From positions 186,001 to 250,000 of the forward strand of contig NZ_FNPH01000004.1 of assembly GCF_900107255.1 (NCBI RefSeq): 64,000 nt of DNA, given 5' to 3'. This stretch comes from Micromonospora pattaloongensis (GTDB lineage: Bacteria > Actinomycetota > Actinomycetes > Mycobacteriales > Micromonosporaceae). Every line of letters starts with the position of its first letter. The stretch's first letter is position 1. Of the stretch, positions 56,163 through 64,000 are shown in pieces. The notes below the pieces were generated by a model. The model did no database searches. It worked only from the letters and a program-made list of their open reading frames with translations, and was not told the origin of the DNA. Position numbers and translations under genes: made by a program.

Positions 56163-57704
56163 ATGCGGCGGCTGTTGAACGTGGGAATCTTCGTCAAGCT
56201 GGCGGTCGTGGCGGGGGTGGCCATCGCCGGCCTGCTGGCCATGGGGGCGGCCCGGCTCGCCGAGGTCGCACCGATGGAGTTGGAGTCGCGGAAGGCGAAG
56301 GTCCGGGCGCTGGTGGAGAGCGCCACCTCGGTGATCGCCGGCTACCACGCGGCCACCCAGAACGGCACGATGACGACGGAGCAGGCGCAACGCGCGGCGT
56401 TGACCGCGCTCAAGGCGATGCGGTACGGCGCCGACGACTACTTCTTCGTCAACGACATGCACCCGGTGATGGTCATGCACCCCATGAAGCCGGAGCTCGA
56501 CGGCAAGGACCTCTCCACCAACGCCGATCCCAACGGCAAGCTGCTCTTCGTGGAGTTCGTGAAGGTGGTCCGCGCCGAGGGGGCGGGCTTCGTGGACTAC
56601 CAGTGGCCGAAACCCGGACACGACGCCCCGGTGGACAAGCTCACGTACGTCGCCGGCTTCGAGCCGTGGGGCTGGGTCGTCGGCACGGGCATCTACATCG
56701 ACGACATGCATGCCGCGATCGCCGCGCACGAGCGCGACGTGATGGTGCAGACCGGTGCCATCATGCTCGGCGTGGCCGTGGTGCTGGTGCTCGTCGGCCT
56801 GAGCATCACCCGCCCGGTGCGCTCGTTGACCCTGGCCACCCGGCGGCTCGCCGACGGCCAGCTCGACGTGGCGCTGCCGTCGCCCGGTCGCGGCGAGCTC
56901 GGCCGGATGAGCGCCGCGCTGGGCGTACTGCGCGACGGACTCGCCGAGCGGCAGGCGCTGGCCGAGGAGCGCGACCGCATGCGCGCCCAGGCCGAGGCGG
57001 AGAAGCGCCGGGCCGCCGACGACGTCGCCGACCGGTTGGAGGCCACGGTCGACACCGTGGCGGGCCGGCTGAAGGAGGCGGTCGAGGCGATGCAGCGCGG
57101 CGCGGCCGAGCTCGGCGACACCACCGGGCAGCTGGTCGGCACCGTACGCGAGATTTCGCACCTGGCCGGCGAGTCCTCCGACGTGGCGGGCCGCGCCGCC
57201 GCCGAGGCGACCGACGCCAGCGGCACGGTGAACGGGCTGACCACCGCCGCCGACACGATCGGCGGGGTGGTCGAGGTGATCCGCAAGGTCGCCGCCCAGA
57301 CGAACCTGTTGGCGCTGAACGCCACCATCGAGGCGGCCCGTGCCGGCGAGATCGGCAAGGGTTTCGCGGTGGTGGCCGGCGAGGTGAAGGAGCTCGCCCA
57401 GCAGAGTTCGCGGGCCACCGACGAGATCGCCCGGGAGATCGAGTCGATCCAGAGCACCTCGCAGGAGGCGGCGCGGGTCATGGACCGGATGGCGGACACC
57501 GTGGAGCGGCTCGGCAGCAGCACCCGGGAGGTCGCGGCCGCGATCGCCGGTGGCGACAGCGAGGGCGCGAGCGTGCGGGGCTCCGCCGAGGCGACGGGGC
57601 AGGTGGCGCACCGGATCCAGCAGCTCTCCGGCGAGCTGTCCGCGGAGGCCGACCGGCTGCGCGGCGACTTCGGCGTGCTGCTCAGTCAGCTCCGGCAGGG
57701 CTAG
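56163..57704 (+). CDS. methyl-accepting chemotaxis protein with single Cache sensor
   Basis: 513 aa from ATG 56163, preceded by AAAGGAGGG. TM1 is at about 9-28. An extracytoplasmic sCache_2-like domain (about 40-185) shows [34 protein letters not shown] and [22 protein letters not shown]2 is at about 197-217, then HAMP, and a signalling tip [20 protein letters not shown] with [16 protein letters not shown]. sCache_2 domains often bind small carboxylates. No pentapeptide tail. Confidence 0.92.
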   Translation: MRRLLNVGIFVKLAVVAGVAIAGLLAMGAARLAEVAPMELESRKAKVRALVESATSVIAGYHAATQNGTMTTEQAQRAALTALKAMRYGADDYFFVNDMHPVMVMHPMKPELDGKDLSTNADPNGKLLFVEFVKVVRAEGAGFVDYQWPKPGHDAPVDKLTYVAGFEPWGWVVGTGIYIDDMHAAIAAHERDVMVQTGAIMLGVAVVLVLVGLSITRPVRSLTLATRRLADGQLDVALPSPGRGELGRMSAALGVLRDGLAERQALAEERDRMRAQAEAEKRRAADDVADRLEATVDTVAGRLKEAVEAMQRGAAELGDTTGQLVGTVREISHLAGESSDVAGRAAAEATDASGTVNGLTTAADTIGGVVEVIRKVAAQTNLLALNATIEAARAGEIGKGFAVVAGEVKELAQQSSRATDEIAREIESIQSTSQEAARVMDRMADTVERLGSSTREVAAAIAGGDSEGASVRGSAEATGQVAHRIQQLSGELSAEADRLRGDFGVLLSQLRQG

Positions 57705-57710
57705 CGCGGT

Positions 57711-57745
57711 GGCGGTGGCCGGCGCGGCGAGCGCCGACCACCGCC
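57711..57745. terminator. bidirectional hairpin terminator
   Basis: GGCGGTGG (57711-57718) pairs with CCACCGCC (57738-57745) around an inner GGCGC/GCGCC stem, between the converging chemoreceptor and nucleotidase genes. Confidence 0.7.
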
Positions 57746-57754
57746 GTCGTGGCG

Positions 57755-59545
57755 TCAGAAGACCGGCACGCCCTCGCGGACCAGCTTCCAGTTCGGCACG
57801 TAGAAGTCGGCCGGGTCGATGGCGCCCCTGGCCTGCGCCCAGTCGATGAGCAGCTGGCGGATCTCCTGCTGCTCGTTGTACACCTGCGTCTTCACGATGC
57901 CGGGGAACGCCCCGCCGCCGCTGCGCCGGTAGTTGTTCACCGCGACGACGAACTGCGCGGTGTCACCGACCGGCGCCCCGGTGTCCGGGTGCACCAGCCG
58001 GGTGATGCGCTGCCCGACCGGCTTGCTGATGTCGATGTCGTAGTCGAGCCCGGAGATGATGTCGTAGTTGTAGTCCGGCACGGCCGGGTCGCTGATCTGC
58101 GCCGGGTCGATCGGGGCGCCGGGGCCGAAGGTCCGGAAGTACTTCGCGGAGTACTCCAGGTACGCCTTCACTTCCGCGCCGCTGAGCACGACGGCCTCGA
58201 GGGTGTTGTCGAAGACGTACAGCCCGGCCACGTCGCGGATCTTCACCTCGCCGGCCGGGAAAACCGCGGTACGGCTGAACGGCGCGGCGACCGACAGCAC
58301 CGGCAGCTTCGCGTACTGCGTGCCGGCCAGCGCGGCGGTGACCGTGTCGGTCTGCACCTTGTTGATGAAGTCGAGGATCGGCGTGTCCTTGTAGCGGGAC
58401 TCCGCCGCGGACAGCTCCACCGTCGACGTCGCCACCACCTGGTTGACGTAGGCGACCGTCTTGGCGTGCTGCGCCCGCACCGCGGCCAGCACGGCCGGGT
58501 CCTCGACCACCGTGTTGGTGTTCAGCATCGACGCCCGCTTGCTGGTGATCTTCCAGCGGCCGTTCTCCCGCGCCAGCGTGAAGTCCATCCGGCTCAGCCG
58601 CTGGCCCCACTTCGACGGCTCGGTGAGCAGCACCTTGTCGCCGGTCGTGGTGTTGGTGACGAACTTCTCCACGATCTCCGCGTGGGCGTGGCCCATCAGG
58701 ATCGCGTCGATCCCCGGCACGCGCTCGGCGATGAGCGCCGACGGGTTCTCGTTGGGCAGTTCCGGGCCGTAGCTGGAGGTCCCGCTGTCGCCGCCGTGCG
58801 CGGAGACCAGCACGATGTCGGCGCCGAGACGCCGCATCACCGGCACCCACCTGGCCGCCGTCGAGACCATGTCCTCGAAGCGGAGCTTGCCCTCGACGTT
58901 GCCCTTGTCCCAGATCGCGACGCCGGGGTTGGTCAGGCCGAGGATGCCGACCCGCAGCGTCGGCGCCCCCTTGCCGAGCGACACCTTCTTCACGACGAAC
59001 GGCAGGAAGGCCGGGCGCCCGCTGGTCGCGTTGACGGCGTTGGCGGCCAGCGCCGGGAAACCGAGCTGCCGGATCCACAGGTTCAGCAGCGGCAGCCCGT
59101 AGTTGAATTCGTGGTTGCCCAGCGTCACGGCGTCGTAGTCGATGACGTTCATGGCCCGCGCCACCGGGTGCTTCTCCCCGGTGGTCGTGATCGGCTCCTG
59201 CTTGGCGTAGTAGGTCGCCAGCGGCGTGCCCTGGATGGTGTCGCCGGCGTCCAGCACCAGGGTCGCCCTGCCGCGCCGCTCGGCACGGATCTGGTTGACC
59301 AGCGTCGCCAGCTTCGCGATGCCGACATCGTTCTGCCGGCTGTCGTCGTACTCGGCGTCCTTGTAGTAGTCCCAGTTGTAGACGTTGCCGTGCGTGTCGG
59401 AAGTACCGAGCACGGTCAGGTCGTAGGTCTTCGGCTGGGCCGGCGCGTGAGCCCGCGCCGGGGCGGCGGCAACCAGAGGCGCGGCCGCGGCGGCAGCGGC
59501 GACGGCGAGGACCTGGCGCCGAGACGGGCCGGGGGGAGGTGTCAT
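57755..59545 (-). CDS. Tat-secreted bifunctional 5'-nucleotidase / 2',3'-cyclic phosphodiesterase
   Basis: 596 aa from ATG 59545, six bases after AAGGAAAGG. A twin-arginine signal (PSRRQVLAVAAAAAAAP) fits export of a folded metalloenzyme. The metallophosphatase domain (about 40-330) has TVLGTSDTHGNVY (D-x-H), LDAGDTIQGTPL, TLGNHEFNYG and the metal-His pair MGHAHAEI. The 5_nucleotid_C domain (about 370-560) ends with NNYRRSGGGAFPG. It dephosphorylates external nucleotides for phosphate and nucleoside salvage. Confidence 0.92.
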   Translation of the reverse strand: MTPPPGPSRRQVLAVAAAAAAAPLVAAAPARAHAPAQPKTYDLTVLGTSDTHGNVYNWDYYKDAEYDDSRQNDVGIAKLATLVNQIRAERRGRATLVLDAGDTIQGTPLATYYAKQEPITTTGEKHPVARAMNVIDYDAVTLGNHEFNYGLPLLNLWIRQLGFPALAANAVNATSGRPAFLPFVVKKVSLGKGAPTLRVGILGLTNPGVAIWDKGNVEGKLRFEDMVSTAARWVPVMRRLGADIVLVSAHGGDSGTSSYGPELPNENPSALIAERVPGIDAILMGHAHAEIVEKFVTNTTTGDKVLLTEPSKWGQRLSRMDFTLARENGRWKITSKRASMLNTNTVVEDPAVLAAVRAQHAKTVAYVNQVVATSTVELSAAESRYKDTPILDFINKVQTDTVTAALAGTQYAKLPVLSVAAPFSRTAVFPAGEVKIRDVAGLYVFDNTLEAVVLSGAEVKAYLEYSAKYFRTFGPGAPIDPAQISDPAVPDYNYDIISGLDYDIDISKPVGQRITRLVHPDTGAPVGDTAQFVVAVNNYRRSGGGAFPGIVKTQVYNEQQEIRQLLIDWAQARGAIDPADFYVPNWKLVREGVPVF

Positions 59546-59675
59546 GACGAGCCTTTCCTTGAGGTCGTGTGCGCCTCGTGAGCGACGAGCGCACCATAGC
59601 GGTCCGTCCCGCGCCGCCGGGAGATCACCTCGCGGTGTCACAGCTGCATCACGATATGCAGCTGGGTCGCTTCGC

Positions 59676-59884
59676 CGCGAGCTGGCCTGGCCCGTGGTGG
59701 GGTTCTCGCCGCGCAAGGCGGCGCTGACCGTCCATCTCATGGACGGCTTCGCCGGTCACGAGCGGCGCTCGCCCGGCCGGGCCCGCACTCCACCGGCAGG
59801 TCGTGCCGCTACCTCACGCGCCTCGACAAGGTCGATCTCGGCGTGCTGGAGGAGCTGATCGCGGCGTCGCTCGCTCGCCGCGCA
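59676..59884 (+). pseudogene. DUF1801 protein remnant, frameshifted and truncated
   Basis: Frame 59676 encodes RELAWPVVGFSPRKAALTVH followed by LMDGFAGHE, the hallmark core of DUF1801 proteins. The frame then fails near 59765-59785, and the expected continuation, GPHSTGRSCRYLTRLDKVDL then GVLEELIAAS, resumes one frame over. The N-terminal half of the domain is missing. Two consistent halves in different frames make decay the best explanation. Confidence 0.7.
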
Positions 59885-60177
59885 GCCGTGGCCTTCCGGC
59901 GATCGCCGGGCGAATTGTCTAATTTAGGCGGACAAGCGCCTTCCGCGTCGACGGAAATTTGTCATCCGGACGGGGTGGATCACCCAAGAATCCCGCACCA
60001 GGCTGTCTGGGGCGAATGTCTAAATGTCGTCTATACGTAGCGTATCTATGAAATGACGCTAAGCGATCATAGGCTGTGTTCGGGACTAAGCGGGAGAAAT
60101 TCGATGCGCGGCTCTGCGTCGACCTCTTCCGCTGCCGTTGCCACCTCAGGAGTTAACGACCGAAGGGGGGTGACGCA
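59885..60177. other. AT-richer intergenic region
   Basis: About 290 bp without a convincing gene, clearly lower in GC than the rest of the window. Contains a TTGTC/GACAA pair around 59916-59937, an ATACG-TAG-CGTAT inverted repeat (60033-60045) and the GGGGGG-containing ribosome-binding site for the small gene at 60178. It likely holds that gene's promoter. Confidence 0.5.
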
Positions 60178-60306
60178 ATGGAGAAGCCCGAACCATCCGA
60201 ATCCACGCGGTGGCAGAACGGGAACACCACGATCTATGCGTTGGCGGCCCTGCTCGGGGGACTCGCCGCCCTGATCACGGCGGTGAACGGTTGCGTGCCG
60301 ACGTGA
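60178..60306 (+). CDS. 42-residue single-helix membrane peptide
   Basis: 42 aa from ATG 60178, preceded by a strong AAGGGGGG site. The polar N terminus (MEKPEPSESTRWQNGNTT) leads into one hydrophobic helix (IYALAALLGGLAALITAV) and a short tail with one Cys (NGCVPT). No family recognised. The good ribosome-binding site and clean membrane-peptide composition support it as a real small gene. Confidence 0.55.
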   Translation: MEKPEPSESTRWQNGNTTIYALAALLGGLAALITAVNGCVPT

Positions 60307-60415
60307 TGGGGTGCGGCGGAACGCCGGCCCTCGGCTTCGGAGCCGACCGGGGGCGAGGGTTGGGCGCGCGCCGGTCGGCGGTGAACGTGAATGGCGGCAA
60401 TGCCGGCCGAATAAC

Positions 60416-60470
60416 GCATCCGCGGCACAGTGTGGATGCATCTGTTGTCGCTATAAGGACAACAGATGCA
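60416..60470 (+). promoter_or_regulatory. overlapping alternative hairpins upstream of the Excalibur gene
   Basis: TGCATCTGTTGTC (60437-60449) and GACAACAGATGCA (60458-60470) form a perfect 13-bp hairpin with loop GCTATAAG. GCATCC (60416-60421) can instead pair with GGATGC (60434-60439), which takes the foot of that stem. The two structures are mutually exclusive at the shared GC. Confidence 0.5.
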
Positions 60471-60647
60471 CCCGCACCCACGATCGGGTCTCCGATCATC
60501 GGTGATGGCGGTCCGTTCAGGTGGCGTGCGTCGATGCGTCGGTGAGGCCGGAGCGATGATCTGGTGACGGGAAAGAGCGACCCGCTCGCCGTGCGTGATC
60601 AGATCGGCGGATGTGGGCGCGCTGTTCCCATCGACAGAATTCCGCAA

Positions 60648-61319
60648 ATGAAGTATCCCGATGCCCAGGACCCTTGGCGGGGCCGGCAACCGGTCCCGCC
60701 CGCCCCCGCGGCGCCGTCGTACCCCGCTCCGCCGACGCCCACCGGCGGCTGGTGGAAGCGAATCCCCCCGGTACCGCGGGCGCTGCTGCTGCTCGCCGTG
60801 CCGCTGGTGCTCTGCTGCTGTGGCGGCTTCACCGCGATCGGCGTGTTCGGCGACGACCCCGCCGCGGAGTCGAAGGCTGATCCCTCCACAGTGGTCAGCG
60901 ATTCCGCTCGGCTCGTCGACTCCACTCCCACCGCCACCCCGTCGCCGAGCGGGTCGCCGACCCGCGCCCGGGCCGCCACCCCGACCCCGGCCGCCACCAC
61001 GACGTCGGCGGCGCCCCGCAGGACCACCAGCTCCCCGCGATCGGTCTACTACCGCAACTGCGACGCGGTGCGCGCGGCCGGGAAGGCGCCGCTGCGCCGG
61101 GGCGCGCCGGGCTACCGCGCCGGCCTGGACCGCGACGGCGACGGGGTCGCCTGCGAGCCGGATTCGGGGAACCGGCCGGCCGGCGGCGGCTCCACCGACA
61201 GCGTCCAGTACCGGAACTGCGCGGCGGTCCGGGCGGCCGGTGCCGCCCCCATTCGCCGCGGCGATCCGGGCTACGGCTCCCACCTCGATCGCGACGGCGA
61301 CGGCGTCGGCTGCGAGTGA
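60648..61319 (+). CDS. membrane-anchored Excalibur-repeat protein
   Basis: 223 aa from ATG 60648; a GTG at 60564 would add 28 residues. A Pro-rich cytoplasmic N terminus is followed by one transmembrane helix (RALLLLAVPLVLCCCGGFTA, about 42-61), a Ser/Thr/Pro linker and two Excalibur calcium-binding motifs: VYYRNCDAVRAAGKAPL to LDRDGDGVACE (about 130-165) and VQYRNCAAVRAAGAAPI to LDRDGDGVGCE (about 185-223). Each has the DxDxDG loop and paired Cys. Function is unknown; likely extracellular Ca-dependent. Terminator hairpin follows. Confidence 0.85.
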   Translation: MKYPDAQDPWRGRQPVPPAPAAPSYPAPPTPTGGWWKRIPPVPRALLLLAVPLVLCCCGGFTAIGVFGDDPAAESKADPSTVVSDSARLVDSTPTATPSPSGSPTRARAATPTPAATTTSAAPRRTTSSPRSVYYRNCDAVRAAGKAPLRRGAPGYRAGLDRDGDGVACEPDSGNRPAGGGSTDSVQYRNCAAVRAAGAAPIRRGDPGYGSHLDRDGDGVGCE

Positions 61320-61324
61320 CGCTA

Positions 61325-61367
61325 ACGGCCCTCGCCGCCGGGTCTGTACCCGGCAGGCGAGGGCCGT
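61325..61367. terminator. bidirectional hairpin terminator
   Basis: ACGGCCCTCGCC (61325-61336) and GGCGAGGGCCGT (61356-61367) form a 12-bp stem extended by GCCGGGT/ACCCGGC (61337-61343, 61348-61354) with a one-base bulge. Confidence 0.8.
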
Positions 61368-61391
61368 GCCAGCGGTCCCCCGATCGTCGTC

Positions 61392-61589
61392 CTACCGCTG
61401 TGCCACCTGCTGGGCGCGGCGTAGCGCCGCCGCCCGGGACCCCGCGAGCCGGTTCAGCTCCGCGCGTTGCGCCTCCGGCAGCAGCTCCGCGTGCCGGCGC
61501 AGCAGCGACTCGAAGGTGTTCGGCACCGCCACCTCGGCGGCGGCCAGGCCGAGCGTGCGCGCGGACAGGGTCAGTGCCTTCTTCGGCAT
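61392..61589 (-). CDS. small helical protein, unknown
   Basis: 65 aa from ATG 61589 with AAAGGGA upstream. The sequence starts MPKKALTLSARTLGLAAAEV and is followed by FESLLRRHAELLPEAQRAEL, amphipathic and basic at the end (AGSRAAALRRAQQVAQR). No cysteine or membrane segment. I do not recognise a family. Convergent with the Excalibur gene and divergent from the SARP regulator. Confidence 0.55.
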   Translation of the reverse strand: MPKKALTLSARTLGLAAAEVAVPNTFESLLRRHAELLPEAQRAELNRLAGSRAAALRRAQQVAQR

Positions 61590-61821
61590 GCTGTTCCCTT
61601 TCGGTAGGGGCGGCGACCACCGATGGGGACGGATCGCCGGGCGCCGGACGGAAGGTCCGCGGGTGTCCACCGCCGAGTCTCGACGGCGGCGACTGCCGAA
61701 TCCCTGCCGAATCCTTAACGCGCTGTTCGGCCGCGTGGGCCGTCGGGGCGGAACCCTGATGACTGACAGATGTACATGTATTACTTTCAGCTTCGTTGCT
61801 GGAGCGGGTTGTTGACGGTGC

Positions 61822-61849
61822 GGTGCCGCCGAAGCGGCGTGGCGGCACC
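61822..61849 (+). promoter_or_regulatory. leader hairpin of the SARP gene
   Basis: GGTGCCGCC (61822-61830) and GGCGGCACC (61841-61849) form a perfect 9-bp stem 33 bases before the SARP start. The whole 61590-61882 gap holds no other gene that I can support; a short AT-rich patch (61769-61793, with palindrome ATGTACAT) may contain the promoter. Confidence 0.4.
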
Positions 61850-61882
61850 AGGCCTCGACGGCGCGCCGGAAACGGGGTGTTC

Positions 61883-64000
61883 ATGGAGATTCGGGTACTG
61901 GGGCCCGTCGAGGTGTGGGCGGCGGGGCGGCAGGTGGAGATCGGGCCACCGCGCCAGCGCGCCGTGCTGGCCGCGATCGCGGTCGACGTCGGCCGGCCGG
62001 TCCTCGTCGACGATCTGGTCGATCGGATCTGGGGCGAGCACCCGCCGCAGCGCGCCCGGCACGCCCTGTACGTCTACATCGCCCGGCTCCGCCAGGCCCT
62101 GGCCGAGTCCGGCGGCCGTCTCGTGCGCCGGTCCGGCGGGTACCTGCTCGACGCCGACGCCGACCTCGTCGACCTCCACCGGTTCCGTTCGCTGCTGGCC
62201 GCCGCCCACGACCCGCGCCGTACGGACACCGACCGGTCCTCGCTGTCGCGGCGCGCCCTGACACTGTGGCGTGGCACACCGCTGGGTGACATCGGCGGCG
62301 ACTGGGCGGACCGCAGCCGCGAGGGCTGGCGGCAGCTGCGCCTCGACGCGGCGGTGACCTGGGCGCAGGCGGAGCTGCGGTTGGGCAACGCGGCAGCGGT
62401 GGTCGGCCCGCTGACCCAGTTGATCGACGAGTACCCGCTGGCCGAGCCGCTCGCCGTGGCGCTGATGCGGGCGTTGTACGCCAGCGGCAACGCCGCTCAG
62501 GCGCTGGAACACTACGCCGTGACCCGGCAGTCGCTGGTCGAGCAGCTCGGCGCCGACCCCGGACCGGAGCTGCGGGACGTGCACGCCATGATCCTGCGCG
62601 GGGGTGCGGCGGATCCGGCGCGCACGCCCCCGGCGGTGCCGACCGGCCCGGAGGCGCCCGCGCTGCTGCCGCCGGACGTACCGGGCTTCGCCGGTCGGGA
62701 CCGCGAGCTGGCGCTTCTCGACGAGGTCCTGGCCGGGGCGGGGGAGTACCCGACCGCGCTGCCGATCGTGGCGCTCTCCGGCACCGCGGGCGTCGGCAAG
62801 ACCACGCTCGCCGTGCACTGGGCGCACCGGGTCGCCGAGCGCTTCCCGGACGGGCAGCTCTACGTCAACCTGCGGGGGTTCGATCCGAGCGGCACGCCGC
62901 TGCCGCCGGCGGAAGCGGTGCGGGGATTCCTGGAGGCGTTGGCGGTGCCGCCCGACCGGGTCCCGGCCGGCCAGGAGGCGCGGGTGGGCCTCTACCGCAG
63001 TCTGCTCGCCGGCAGACGCGTCCTGGTCATCCTGGACAACGCCCGCGACGCCGAGCAGGTGCGTCCGCTGCTCCCCGGCGCCCCGGGATGCCTGGTGGTG
63101 GTGACCAGCCGTGACCAGCTCACCGGCCTGGTCGCGGTCGAGGGGGCCCGCCCGATCGCCCTGCAGCTGCTCAGCGCGACCGAATCGCGGCAGCTGCTCG
63201 TCCGCCGGCTCGGCGCGCGGTGCGCGGTCACCGAACCGGACGCCCTCGACGAGGTGATCACCCACTGCGCCCGGCTGCCGCTGGCGCTGGCCGTGGTGGC
63301 CGCGCGCGCCGCCACCCAGCCGCTGCTGCCGTTGAGTGGGCTCGCCCGCGAGCTGCGCGACGCCGCCGGCGGCCTCGACGCCTTCGACGGCGGGGATGCG
63401 AGCTGTGACGTCCGGAGCGTCTTCTCCTGGTCGTACCGGTCGCTGAGCCCGCGCGCCGCCCAGCTGTTCCGGCTGCTGGGGCTGCACCCCGGCGCGGAGA
63501 TCGCGGTACCGGCGGCCGCCAGCCTCGTCGGCGTGCCCGTGCCCGAGGTCGTCCCGGTCCTGGCCGAACTCACCCGCGCGCACCTCGTCAGCGCCTGCGC
63601 CGTCGGCCGGTACACCCTGCACGACCTGCTCCGCGCGTACGCGGCCGAACTCACCGTCGCGACCGACACCGCCGTCGCGCGGCACGCCGCGCTGCACCGG
63701 GTGCTCGATCATTACCTGCACACCGCGTACGGCGCCGCCCGGCTGCTGGAACCGCACCGGGAACCGATCACCCTGTGCCCGCCGCGGCCCGGCGTCGTCA
63801 CCGTGCCGATCACCGACCCCGGTGCCGCGCTGGCCTGGTTCGCGACCGAACACGGTGCGCTGACAGACGCCGTCGCGCGGGCGGCCGACGCCGATCTCGC
63901 CACCCACACCTGGCAGCTGGCCTGGAGCATCACCTCCTACTCGAACCGCCGCGGCCACTGGCACGACCAGGCCGTCGTGCACCGCGTCGCGCTCGACGCC
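61883..64000 (+). CDS. SARP/AfsR-family regulator with BTAD and NB-ARC domains (incomplete at window end)
   Basis: 706 residues are visible from ATG 61883; the gene runs off the window. An OmpR-type winged HTH (about 1-90: MEIRVLGPVEVWAAGRQVEI, then LVDDLVDRIWGEHPP) and a bacterial transcriptional activation domain (about 95-245, ending VTRQSLVEQLGADPGPELRD) are followed by an NB-ARC ATPase. That ATPase has P-loop SGTAGVGKTTLAVHWAHR (about 300) and Walker B VLVILDNARD, then an LPLALAVVAARAA (GLPL-like) motif. The start of a TPR-type region follows. AfsR-like proteins activate secondary metabolism, so a biosynthetic cluster may lie to the right. Confidence 0.92.
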   Translation, partial: MEIRVLGPVEVWAAGRQVEIGPPRQRAVLAAIAVDVGRPVLVDDLVDRIWGEHPPQRARHALYVYIARLRQALAESGGRLVRRSGGYLLDADADLVDLHRFRSLLAAAHDPRRTDTDRSSLSRRALTLWRGTPLGDIGGDWADRSREGWRQLRLDAAVTWAQAELRLGNAAAVVGPLTQLIDEYPLAEPLAVALMRALYASGNAAQALEHYAVTRQSLVEQLGADPGPELRDVHAMILRGGAADPARTPPAVPTGPEAPALLPPDVPGFAGRDRELALLDEVLAGAGEYPTALPIVALSGTAGVGKTTLAVHWAHRVAERFPDGQLYVNLRGFDPSGTPLPPAEAVRGFLEALAVPPDRVPAGQEARVGLYRSLLAGRRVLVILDNARDAEQVRPLLPGAPGCLVVVTSRDQLTGLVAVEGARPIALQLLSATESRQLLVRRLGARCAVTEPDALDEVITHCARLPLALAVVAARAATQPLLPLSGLARELRDAAGGLDAFDGGDASCDVRSVFSWSYRSLSPRAAQLFRLLGLHPGAEIAVPAAASLVGVPVPEVVPVLAELTRAHLVSACAVGRYTLHDLLRAYAAELTVATDTAVARHAALHRVLDHYLHTAYGAARLLEPHREPITLCPPRPGVVTVPITDPGAALAWFATEHGALTDAVARAADADLATHTWQLAWSITSYSNRRGHWHDQAVVHRVALDA

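Overview
The window is very GC-rich, densely coded, uses many GTG/TTG starts and has frequent 4-bp ATGA/GTGA gene overlaps. It carries a LAL-type LuxR regulator, a SARP/AfsR-type regulator, a HelD RNA polymerase-recycling ATPase, DUF4142 proteins and an OFA-family MFS transporter. This points to a filamentous or soil actinobacterium, most likely Micromonosporales (Actinoplanes/Micromonospora type). The family placement is inferred from gene style, not from a marker gene.

Layout. 0-1.1 kb: end of a cobalamin operon (cobH 3' end, cbiX with a His-rich tail). 1.2-9.7 kb: secreted lipase, LAL regulator, DUF4142 protein, OFA-type MFS antiporter with a separate one-helix partner, a chemoreceptor and a VOC protein. 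9.86-12.2 kb: helD, with a consensus-like minus-strand promoter and an immediate intrinsic terminator overlapping its start codon. 12.3-13.7 kb: soluble histidine kinase and LuxR response regulator. 13.9-26.6 kb: an 11-gene minus-strand operon of tightly overlapping genes for an uncharacterised cell-surface glycopolymer (three GT2 domains, NodB deacetylase, Wzx-like flippase, polytopic polymerase/transferase-like protein, FemAB/GNAT transferase, nucleotidyltransferase/TMPK-like fusion, APH-like kinase, secreted propeller-like protein). The ribosome-binding site of its first gene lies in a perfect hairpin. 27-33.9 kb: response regulator, gdhA, PlsC-type acyltransferase, phosphorylase-IspH fusion, MOSC protein and a degenerate polysaccharide deacetylase lipoprotein.

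34-50.6 kb is a selenocysteine and formate island: a selenocysteine-containing formate dehydrogenase alpha subunit (in-frame TGA plus SECIS-like hairpin), its FeS and NrfD-type membrane subunits, a second OFA transporter with the small partner fused to its C terminus, selD, a GGDEF protein, a YtrA-type GntR/ABC cassette, tRNA-Sec(UCA), selA and selB. Every known component for making and inserting selenocysteine is present beside its client enzyme. A frameshifted TAP-like hydrolase remnant lies between the ABC cassette and tRNA-Sec.

50.7-64 kb: GAF protein, GGDEF-EAL protein, DUF4142-DHA2 exporter pair, Cache chemoreceptor, Tat-secreted 5'-nucleotidase, a DUF1801 pseudogene, a 42-aa membrane peptide, a region with competing hairpins, an Excalibur-repeat protein and the start of a SARP regulator that runs off the window. 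I saw no CRISPR array, insertion sequence, rRNA or replication origin.
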